Shown here: one piece after another, positions 1 through 5,891 of the stretch
Position numbering within the stretch: position 1 is the stretch's first letter
Layout: every line of letters begins with the position of its first letter
Assembly (NCBI GenBank): GCA_937969125.1
Contig: CALBVA010000165.1
Location: forward strand, 1-8,991
Length of the DNA: 8,991 nucleotides
DNA from: an uncultured Verrucomicrobiales bacterium
GTDB taxonomy: Bacteria > Verrucomicrobiota > Verrucomicrobiia > Verrucomicrobiales > Akkermansiaceae
Reading direction: 5' to 3'
Translations under genes and position numbers: made by a program
Notes under the pieces: model-generated
Database searches by the model: none
The model's input: the letters and a program-made list of their open reading frames with translations, nothing else
What the model was told of the DNA's origin: nothing

Positions 1-333
1 ATGGTCCAGATGGCCAAATCCACCCAAGTCCCGCTCTACCTCTATCTCGGGGTCGGTATCGGTGCGCCGTTGGTGGAAGAATTCATTTTCCGTGGCACTC
101 TTTGGCGTGGCTGGCGTGCTTCTAGGCTCGGGCTATGGGGCACTCTCCTCCTCACTTCCGCTACCTGGGCCGGGCTCCATGTGCAATACCCCCCGGTTCT
201 TATCGTTTACATCTTTGTCCTCGGCCTCGTCATCGGATGGGCGCGTGAAAAAACCGGCAACCTCTGGGTTCCGGTCTTCATGCACGCCCTGAATAACGGC
301 CTTGCCACTCTCAATATGCTTTCTCTCTCATGA
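1..333 (+). CDS. CPBP-family intramembrane glutamic endopeptidase, C-terminal part (left end cut by window)
   Basis: This is a membrane protease of the CPBP (CAAX protease/bacteriocin-processing, Abi) family. Family members sit in the cytoplasmic membrane and cleave substrates within or near it; the substrate here is unknown. Three family motifs are visible in the 110 residues: EEFIFRG (E26, E27, R31, the EExxxR motif), a histidine at H60 in a hydrophobic helix (AGLH), and HALNN (H95, N99) near the C-terminus. Several hydrophobic segments (about 12-25, 46-60, 66-80, 88-105) fit transmembrane helices. Full family members usually exceed 200 residues and have further N-terminal helices, so the ATG at base 1 is probably internal and the gene begins left of the window. 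The frame ends in TGA at 331-333, exactly where a GH32 relic begins, so the extreme C-terminus may have been altered by that junction. Confidence 0.85.
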   Translation: MVQMAKSTQVPLYLYLGVGIGAPLVEEFIFRGTLWRGWRASRLGLWGTLLLTSATWAGLHVQYPPVLIVYIFVLGLVIGWAREKTGNLWVPVFMHALNNGLATLNMLSLS

Positions 334-687
334 AATACTTCCGGCCTTCGCACTAGCGAGATCCCGGTCATGGCGGCATTCTTCACCTTCGCGAATCAGC
401 CGCAGACCATCGATTAACTACCAGGCCCTCGCTTTCTCGGAAGATCTTGGAAAGACCTTTACCTACTACAATGAGGGTCGTCCGGTGGTTCTAAACCAAG
501 ACCTCATGAGAGGTGAGCGCGATCCAAAAATTTTCTGGCATGACGCCTCAGAGCTGAAGCGCGATTGGGCCGTCGAGTGCCTCGACCTCGTACACCTCCC
601 CGTCGATGGCAATCCCGCCTCAAAAATAATACCACTCCTACCTTTGAGTCGCTCTTCATCCACGAACTGAAGTCAGCCTGGAAATAA
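334..687 (+). pseudogene. Glycoside hydrolase family 32 (levanase/fructan beta-fructosidase-like) relic
   Basis: No intact frame exists here, but three pieces in two frames read in order as a GH32 enzyme. Piece 1 (334-414, frame 1) begins NTSGL and contains VMAAFFTFANQPQ, resembling the family stretch before the second catalytic blade; it ends at TAA 415-417. Piece 2 (419-about 618, frame 2) reads YQALAFSEDLGKTFTYY, then GERDPKIFWHD (the RDP substrate-binding motif), then DWAVECLDLVHLPVDGNP, which resembles the WECPDL.ELPVDG segment carrying the catalytic acid/base Glu. The residues normally between RDP and EC (roughly 30-40) are missing. Piece 3 (about 628-687, frame 1) reads FESLFIHELKSAWK and stops, like the end of the GH32 C-terminal beta-sandwich. 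The N-terminal nucleophile region and most of the C-terminal domain are absent. The sequence shows the frames and motifs; family assignment is by remembered consensus. It cannot encode an active enzyme. Confidence 0.75.
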
Positions 688-739
688 ACCCCGATTGAGC
701 ATGTTGAAAGGAGCGTCCTTCTGCTAGCGTCCCTCTCCC

Positions 740-3019
740 ATGCTGTTTCGCCCCCTGACAGTCCTCGGCCTGGCAATGACCACTCTCTCCGCGCAGGAGA
801 AACGGGATGTCTTCCAGCCCCTGGATCCCGTCGCTTCAAAAGCCTTGATCCAGGTCGCGCCCGGCTATCACCTCGACCTTTTTGCCAGCGAGCCCCACCT
901 CGAAGAGCCCGTCACTGCCGCCTGGGATGGCAATGGAGTCATGTATGTCGCCGAGATGCGTTCCTACATGCAGGACGTCGCCGGCACTGATACCAAGACC
1001 GCCCGTAATGGCCGGATCAAACGCCTCGAAGACACCACCGGCGATGGCTATCCGGATAAGGTCACCATCTTCGCCGATGGTCTCAATCTCCCTCGTATGA
1101 TCCTCCCGCTCGATGACCGCATCGCCGTCACCGAAACTGATACCACCGATGTTTGGTATTACCGCGATACCGATGGCGATGGCGTCGCCGACGCCAAAAA
1201 ACTCCTCTGGAAAGGTGAGCAGCTGGATCCTAATCGCTCCGTTGAACACCAGGATTCCGGCCTCATTTGGAACCTCGATAACTGGATCCACGTCTCCTAC
1301 GACTACAAGCGCTACCGCTTCACCGACGGCACCTGGAAGAAGAAATCCTCCCCCTACATCTGGGCCCAGTGGGGACTGGACCACGATGAAACAGGCCAGA
1401 TCTTCTACAGCATGAATACCGAGCCCTGCTTCAGCGCGCAGGTCCCTCGCGAATACTGGTCTCTCATTTCACACCGTGGAGGCAAGATGCCCCGCGACCC
1501 GGAGCCCGTCTCTTTTGGAAAGCCCTACGACCTCTCGTTTCTCCAAATGACCAAGCTTTGCCCCATCGATGATCGCGGTGGCAAGGCGAACCCCGTCCAT
1601 GGAATGACCTCCGTCGGAGGCCAGTCCGTTTACCGCGACATCCGCCTCCCCCTTGCCCATCGAAAGAGCTACTTCGTTACCGATCCCACCGCTCACGCCG
1701 TCCGTCAGTCCGTCATCACCAATGATCGAGGTCGCAAATTTCTCGTGAACCCTCATGGCAAGACCGAGCTCCTCGTCTCCCCGGATCTCTACTTCCGCCC
1801 CATCAATACTCACATGGGCCCGGATGGTGCCATCTACGTCATCGATATGGCTCGCGGCATTATTCAAGACGCTCCCTGGCTCAGCGAAGGACCGCGAAAA
1901 TTCATTCACGAAAATGGTGTTGATCGGGTCAAGCGGCGCGGCCGCATCTGGCGCGTTACCCACCAAGCCCACCCGCCCCGGACCCAGCGACCGCGCATGC
2001 TAAAAGAGGACACCGTAGCCCTCGTTCGCCATCTCTCCCATCCCAACGGGTGGTGGCGATCCACCGCGCAGAAGCTTATTATCCTCCGCCCGGATCGCGT
2101 CAAAGCACTCCCTCATCTCAAAGCCCTCGTTCGCGAAGGCCATGATCCTTTGGGCCGACTTCATGCCCTTTGGACCCTTGAGGGATGTGATGAAGTACGA
2201 GACTCACTGAACTTCGCGCTGAAAGACGCCGATTGGCGCGTCCGAGCCGCCGGAGTCAAAATTTCCGAGACCCTCGGCGAGTTTGGTCCTCTACACTCTC
2301 TCGCCAATGAACCCCATCCCGAGGTCGCGAAGCAGCTCATCCTCACCCTCGGCTGGGCCAGCGACCCAAGGGCTCTCACCACCATCGGGCAGGTCATTGA
2401 AAACCATCCTGCCCACCTCGGCGTTACCCTCGCAGGCACCCTTGCACTTTGGCAGCTCCCCGAGTCCCAAGCTCCTGTGATCGCGAAAATCCGCTCAGGC
2501 GAACTCTTCCAATCCCTCCCCAAATCCGAACGGCCCGCCGCCCACACCGCCTGGAAGGAAGCTCTCGCCCAGTGGGAGCGTGGACTCGAAATCGGAGATG
2601 AAGTCACGAAAGACCAAGCGCGGATGATTAAGGCCGGGGAAGTCCTTTACTTCCAGAGCTGTGTCAGCTGTCACGGTCCGGACGGTCGCGGCACGAAAGT
2701 CCCCGGGATGTCCACCGCCCTCGCTCCTTCCCTACGCGATTCAAAGCGGGTCCACGGCCCACTCTCCGGTCTCATGCCCGTCATGATCAATGGTCTCACC
2801 GGCCCCATTGACGGCGAACACTACGCTGCTGGCTACATGGCACCCGCTGCTGCCCTTGGCATCACCCGTGACGACCGCCTTGCCGAACTCCTCTCCTACA
2901 TCCGCTACGCCTGGGATGGCAAATCATCCCCCGTCACCAAAACCGAGGTCAACGAATGGCGGAACAAACTTCAGGATCGCAAGACCCCCTGGACCGACGC
3001 CGAGCTGAAGGCCAGGTAA
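740..3019 (+). CDS. PVC-type cytochrome c / membrane-bound dehydrogenase-like secreted protein
   Basis: This is a 759-residue exported haem protein of a type common in Verrucomicrobia and Planctomycetes. A signal peptide (residues 1-18, cleavage near LSA|QEKR) sends it to the periplasm. Residues about 30-415 form a glucose/sorbosone-dehydrogenase-like beta-propeller region with two Asp-rich, possibly calcium-binding turns (DTTGDGYPD near 97-107 and DTDGDGVAD near 142-152). About 420-600 look like HEAT-type helical repeats. The C-terminal cytochrome c domain has one haem site, C641-V-S-C644-H645, with M700 in GYMAP as the likely distal ligand. Family members are thought to oxidise sugars or related compounds and pass electrons to the haem, but substrate and partner are unknown. 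The ATG at 740 is chosen because an in-frame TAG lies at 725-727 and a later start would remove the signal peptide. An AAAGGAG sequence near 708-714 is 25 bases upstream, rather far. The gene looks intact although its neighbours are relics. Confidence 0.9.
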   Translation: MLFRPLTVLGLAMTTLSAQEKRDVFQPLDPVASKALIQVAPGYHLDLFASEPHLEEPVTAAWDGNGVMYVAEMRSYMQDVAGTDTKTARNGRIKRLEDTTGDGYPDKVTIFADGLNLPRMILPLDDRIAVTETDTTDVWYYRDTDGDGVADAKKLLWKGEQLDPNRSVEHQDSGLIWNLDNWIHVSYDYKRYRFTDGTWKKKSSPYIWAQWGLDHDETGQIFYSMNTEPCFSAQVPREYWSLISHRGGKMPRDPEPVSFGKPYDLSFLQMTKLCPIDDRGGKANPVHGMTSVGGQSVYRDIRLPLAHRKSYFVTDPTAHAVRQSVITNDRGRKFLVNPHGKTELLVSPDLYFRPINTHMGPDGAIYVIDMARGIIQDAPWLSEGPRKFIHENGVDRVKRRGRIWRVTHQAHPPRTQRPRMLKEDTVALVRHLSHPNGWWRSTAQKLIILRPDRVKALPHLKALVREGHDPLGRLHALWTLEGCDEVRDSLNFALKDADWRVRAAGVKISETLGEFGPLHSLANEPHPEVAKQLILTLGWASDPRALTTIGQVIENHPAHLGVTLAGTLALWQLPESQAPVIAKIRSGELFQSLPKSERPAAHTAWKEALAQWERGLEIGDEVTKDQARMIKAGEVLYFQSCVSCHGPDGRGTKVPGMSTALAPSLRDSKRVHGPLSGLMPVMINGLTGPIDGEHYAAGYMAPAAALGITRDDRLAELLSYIRYAWDGKSSPVTKTEVNEWRNKLQDRKTPWTDAELKAR

Positions 3020-3056
3020 AAGATGAACGTTCCGGAGGAAGGCCTGTCTCACTCGC

Positions 3057-3788
3057 ATGCCAAAGACCCTCATCGCCATTACCTCCATCATCATCCTGGC
3101 CGCCTTGGCCTTCTATCTCCACGACCGCTCGATTCCTCGGGCCACCGCGACCATCCAGATCCATCCTTCTGAGTTCCTATCCGGAGCTTTGGGTCATGGC
3201 AGATGAGAATTTCCAGGTCTCACTGCGGAGTTCCGCAGCTCCCACTTTCTTGCCCGTGTCTCGGAATTGCTTCCAGATCGTTCTGATCCAGAAAAGCTTC
3301 GAGACCAATTCCACCATCAAGCGCGAAAAGGAACCGACTTCATCGACATCATCGCAAAACATCCGGATCAGGCCTACGCAAAACAGATCGCCAATGCAGT
3401 CGCCGAGACTTACGCGTCCATTTGTAATGCGAGAGAGCGGAAGCGTAGCAAGGATGCGATGAAGGCCCTCGAAGAGGAACTCGCCCTGCAGTCAGAAGAG
3501 GTGTCTAAGGCACGGGCGGACCTCCTCACTCTTTGCAAGGAATACAGCCTTCCAATCCACGGTACGGCCTCAGCATTTCTCCCCTCAACTGAGCTCACCT
3601 TTCCTCCTCGTAAAAAGGATGGAGACAGGTTTCGTGATTCACTCCGCCAGCACAACTACGAGCAGGGCCGGAATCAATACCTCACCGCCTCCAAACTCCT
3701 CCACGAGATGAAAGCGCGCCTCAGCGAAGATCTCAAAAAGCTCAGCACCGCAAACGACATCGTCACCATCCATCAACGTGCAAGATAA
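3057..3788 (+). pseudogene. Wzz/GumC-like polysaccharide chain-length determinant relic with in-frame TGA and missing C-terminus
   Basis: From ATG 3057 one frame runs to TAA 3786-3788, broken only by TGA at 3204-3206. Before the TGA are an N-terminal membrane helix (MPKTLIAITSIIILAALAFY) and the start of a Wzz periplasmic domain (RATATIQIHPSEF). After it, the same frame continues from EFPGLTAEF through KGTDFIDIIAKHPDQAYAKQ and IANAVAETY, then two coiled-coil-like segments, ending IHQRAR. In intact family members, which set chain length of exopolysaccharide or O-antigen at the inner membrane, this point is followed by a proline-rich stretch and a second membrane helix, sometimes also a tyrosine kinase; all are absent. 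GGAGGAA at 3034-3040 is 16 bases before the ATG. A TTG at 3267 could start a 173-residue soluble fragment, but it has no visible ribosome site. I judge this a decayed gene; a sequencing error at the TGA would still leave it truncated. Confidence 0.72.
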
Positions 3789-3811
3789 CCCCCCAAAAAA
3801 CCACCTCCAGT

Positions 3812-3824
3812 CTTAGCGGTTCAA
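3812..3824 (+). repeat. Short direct repeat, copy 1 (CTTAGCGGTTCAA)
   Basis: This 13-base sequence recurs with one change (A for G) at 5866-5878, in the same orientation. Copy 1 lies in the 40-base gap between the Wzz relic and the end of rtcR. Two copies flanking rtcR and the rsr stump could be members of a dispersed intergenic repeat or chance; the length is too short to decide. Confidence 0.3.
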
Positions 3825-3828
3825 AAAA

Positions 3829-5400
3829 TCAAAGATCCCCAAAGCTCAGTCCAAATTTCCCCAAATACTTCCGCACCCGGTCGGAATCATTCGGGTTCTC
3901 CTTCTTCTTCCGCGACTCACAAAACAACGTCCGTCCCGCCTCACTCAGCGTCTTCGATTCCCGACACACCCGCACCACCTCGGCTAGCTGCACCCGATCA
4001 AAGGGATCAATTGCCCCCTCAATCAGCCCCTCCAGCCCGTCATCGGAGCTTCCCCGCTCCCACGACCTCCGCAGCCTCTCTACTTCTTGCCCCACTTGCT
4101 CAGTGCGAATCCTCCCTCTCGGTGCCAGTGTCCCCATCCGGGTTACGGCCGCATTGAGATCGCGAAAATTCCCCCGCCATTCAGTCGCCGGATCCTCGGC
4201 GAACTTCAGAAAACTTTCCCGCGCTTCCTTATTGAAGCTCACCGCCCGTCCCTCGAATTCCGAGAACTTTCGTACTTCGTAATCCAGGTTCGGCTCAATG
4301 TCCTCCCGCCTCTCTCGCAGGGCCGGTAGCTCGAAAGTCCACAGATTGATCCGCGCAAAGAGATCCTCCCGAAAGGTCTCGCCATCGCGCAGGTCCTTGT
4401 TCGTCCCCGCGATTAATTGGAAGCGACTCTTCACGGGCGTGTCACTTCCCACCGGCAGGAAGGTCCCTTCCTCCAATGCTCGTAGCAGCATCGCCTGCTC
4501 ATCCATTCCCAGTTCCCCGATTTCATCGAGAAAAAGCAACCCGCCGTGCGCCTGCCGCAGCACCCCTGGCCGATCTGCCGCCGCCCCGGTAAAAGCTCCC
4601 TTTTTATGCCCGAAGAGCGTGCTCATCGCGGTGTCACCCCGGAGCGTCGCACAATTAATCTCTACAAAATCGCCCTCCAACTCCGCCCGAGACTGCCGCA
4701 GCTCATAGACCTTCCGCGCCAACTGCGACTTGCCTGCACCCGTCGACCCCGTCAGCAAAATCGGCGCCTTTGATCGCAAGGCCACCACCTCCAGCTCTTC
4801 GATGAGCGCATTAAACTTCGCGTTCCGTGTCGCAATTCCCGAGCGCAAAAAATCCCGCGCTTCTATCTGCTCCTCCTCAAAACGCGTCTTTAGTCGATCA
4901 TACTTCGAGAGATCCAGATCGATGACCTCCACCTCACCGTGCCCCGGATGCTTCTGCGCCTTCCGTCCTCGGGGAGGCCCGGTCTGCAAAATCTTCCCCG
5001 GCAAAAAACGCGCCTCCACCATCAGGAAGAGACAGATCTGGATGACGTGCGTCCCCGTCGTCATGTGCGCGTAGTAATTCTCTTTCTCCTGATCAAAAGG
5101 ATAGCTGCGGCAAAGCTCATGGAGCATTTCGTAAACCTCCTGAAAGTCCCAGGCATCCCGCACCTCCACCACCCGGTCAATGATCTCCGTCTCCGGAGAG
5201 ACCTGTCTAAGGTCGTCCTTCACCTGCTCCGCCAGCGTCGAAAAATTCTCCTGCCGGATCAGCTCGAAGCGATCCACCCGAAAATCCTCCTGCTGACAGA
5301 TCGAGATATTCGGCCGCCATTTCTCCCACCGCCGCTTATCGAAGCCACGATCCAAACTCGTGCCAAGAAAGCTGAAGATGACGTTTCTTTTCTGATTCAT
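3829..5400 (-). CDS. rtcR: RtcR, sigma54-dependent activator of the RNA-repair operon with CARF sensor domain
   Basis: RtcR is a bacterial enhancer-binding protein that switches on rtcBA with RNA polymerase-sigma54. The 523-residue product matches E. coli RtcR along its length. Residues about 1-170 are the CARF-type sensor (MTTGTHVIQIC at 113-123), thought to respond to damaged RNA ends or a related ligand. The AAA+ domain has Walker A GSTGAGKS (218-225), the sigma54-contact loop GAFTGA (268-273), Walker B LLFLDE (D292, E293), candidate arginine fingers in FREDLFARINLW (R344, R350), and GNFRDL (R413). A C-terminal helix-turn-helix region lies near 470-515. I start at ATG 5400 because MNQKRNVIFSFLGTSLD aligns with the E. 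coli N-terminus; an in-frame ATG at 5439 would add 13 residues, and neither start has a strong ribosome site. The gene diverges from the rsr stump-rtcB-rtcA unit and faces the Wzz relic with a 40-base gap. All key residues are present, so it should be functional. Confidence 0.95.
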   Translation of the reverse strand: MNQKRNVIFSFLGTSLDRGFDKRRWEKWRPNISICQQEDFRVDRFELIRQENFSTLAEQVKDDLRQVSPETEIIDRVVEVRDAWDFQEVYEMLHELCRSYPFDQEKENYYAHMTTGTHVIQICLFLMVEARFLPGKILQTGPPRGRKAQKHPGHGEVEVIDLDLSKYDRLKTRFEEEQIEARDFLRSGIATRNAKFNALIEELEVVALRSKAPILLTGSTGAGKSQLARKVYELRQSRAELEGDFVEINCATLRGDTAMSTLFGHKKGAFTGAAADRPGVLRQAHGGLLFLDEIGELGMDEQAMLLRALEEGTFLPVGSDTPVKSRFQLIAGTNKDLRDGETFREDLFARINLWTFELPALRERREDIEPNLDYEVRKFSEFEGRAVSFNKEARESFLKFAEDPATEWRGNFRDLNAAVTRMGTLAPRGRIRTEQVGQEVERLRRSWERGSSDDGLEGLIEGAIDPFDRVQLAEVVRVCRESKTLSEAGRTLFCESRKKKENPNDSDRVRKYLGKFGLSFGDL

Positions 5401-5439
5401 TAAGATAAATTCCGATAAAATTGGATCGTAAATGGTCAT

Positions 5440-5515
5440 TGTTGAAAACTCAAGCAGATCTAATTATTCTCATAAAGCTTTGTTAATCAGTAATTAATTA
5501 ATTTCAAAATCACCT
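5440..5515. promoter_or_regulatory. AT-rich divergent regulatory region, candidate RtcR enhancer sites
   Basis: The stretch between rtcR and the sigma54 promoter is strikingly AT-rich in a GC-rich neighbourhood; 5461-5510 has only 8 G or C in 50 bases. It holds two perfect palindromes, AAAGCTTT (5474-5481) and AATTAATTAATT (5492-5503). Sigma54 activators bind dyads upstream of their promoters, and AAAGCTTT would be centred about 64 bases before the inferred transcription start, so it is a candidate RtcR site. The region must also hold the rtcR promoter on the minus strand, but no convincing -35/-10 pair stands out. Which bases RtcR contacts cannot be read from sequence alone. Confidence 0.4.
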
Positions 5516-5531
5516 TGGTACGTCGCGAGCA
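5515..5531 (+). promoter_or_regulatory. Sigma54 (-24/-12) promoter of the rsr stump-rtcB-rtcA unit
   Basis: The sequence TTGGTACGTCGCGAGCA matches the sigma54 consensus TTGGCACG-N4-TTGCA with three differences, and has the invariant spacing: GG at 5517-5518, ten bases, GC at 5529-5530. Transcription should start near 5542, giving a leader of about 20 bases before the ATG at 5562. It points away from rtcR, which encodes a sigma54 activator with a GAFTGA loop, so promoter and activator support each other. No second element with GG-N10-GC spacing was found in the adjacent TGGCAACAACC. Confidence 0.75.
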
Positions 5532-5561
5532 ATCCTATCTGGCAACAACCCGAATCAACTC

Positions 5562-5774
5562 ATGGCAAACCGATCCCTCTTCTCATCCTTCCGCGGACAA
5601 AGCGTTCCCCCGGCGAATACCGTCAACGACGCCGGCGGCCTCGCTTACGCCCTCAGCGATGAAGCGGCACTCGCCCAATACAGCGTGACCGGTTGCTTTA
5701 ATGGCACCTACTACACCGATGCCGGTCAGCAGCTCGATGAGATCATCCGTCTCGCCGCTCCGATTCACCAATAA
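5562..5774 (+). pseudogene. rsr: Truncated Rsr (Ro60-like TROVE-domain RNA-binding protein), N-terminal stump
   Basis: This open frame of 70 codons (ATG 5562, TAA 5772-5774) reads like the N-terminus of bacterial Ro60 orthologues. MANRSLFSSF, then VNDAGGLAYALSDEAALAQY and TGCFNGTYY resemble the AGG.vYt.SD...L..f...G...gTfY segment that opens the TROVE domain. Intact Rsr proteins are about 500 or more residues, form a HEAT-repeat ring plus a vWA domain, bind Y RNAs and take part in RNA quality control. Here the frame stops after LAAPIHQ; the sequence after the stop (INPQADTLRL..., same frame) has no TROVE likeness, so about 450 codons have been lost. It is the first frame behind the sigma54 promoter and lies 117 bases before rtcB, matching the rsr-rtcBA order of Salmonella-type operons. 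It may still be translated, but cannot form the RNA-binding ring. A functional 70-residue small protein is the less likely alternative. Confidence 0.78.
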
Positions 5775-5780
5775 ATTAAC

Positions 5781-5827
5781 CCGCAGGCCGACACCCTCCG
5801 CCTCCGCCTCGGTCAGACCGGCTGCGG
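5781..5827 (+). other. Hairpin in the rsr stump-rtcB spacer
   Basis: CCGCAGGCCG (5781-5790) can pair with CGGCTGCGG (5819-5827): nine base pairs with one bulged G at 5787, and ACC/GGT pairing possible further in. The loop carries the pyrimidine-rich repeat CTCCGCCTCCGCCTC (5796-5810). No T-run follows, so this is not a standard terminator. Its place, between the rsr stump and rtcB, is where Y RNA genes lie in other rsr-rtc operons, but I find no convincing tRNA-like Y RNA features. It may be a processing or attenuation structure, or chance in GC-rich DNA. Confidence 0.35.
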
Positions 5828-5865
5828 GGACCTCGAATCACAACCAACTTCAAAAACCTTAGCGA

Positions 5866-5878
5866 CTTAACGGTTCAA
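5866..5878 (+). repeat. Short direct repeat, copy 2 (CTTAACGGTTCAA)
   Basis: This copy matches 3812-3824 at 12 of 13 bases and ends 13 bases before the rtcB start codon. The preceding CTTAGCGA (5859-5866) echoes the same unit, so the original element may have been longer. It lies in the segment that replaced the body of rsr, so it might mark the deletion end. Confidence 0.3.
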
Positions 5879-5891
5879 CCCACATCATCCA

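Noticed and set aside
836..1384. Long minus-strand open frame inside the cytochrome gene
   Set aside because: It is antisense to a clearly coding frame with signal peptide and haem motif, and shows no domain of its own.
3204..3206. TGA as a selenocysteine codon in the Wzz-like frame
   Set aside because: Wzz proteins have no redox site, no selenocysteine-insertion hairpin is evident after the TGA, and the gene is also truncated at its end, so decay is simpler.
5400..5439. Upstream ATG at 5439 as the rtcR start
   Set aside because: The 13 extra residues have no counterpart in E. coli RtcR, and ATG 5400 gives the expected N-terminus; it cannot be fully excluded.
5831..5885. tRNA-like T-arm (CTCGAATC at 5832-5839, GGTTCAACC at 5872-5880) as sign of a Y RNA tRNA-like domain
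   Set aside because: The bases flanking each loop-like sequence do not form a five-pair stem, and no acceptor or D-arm can be found around them.
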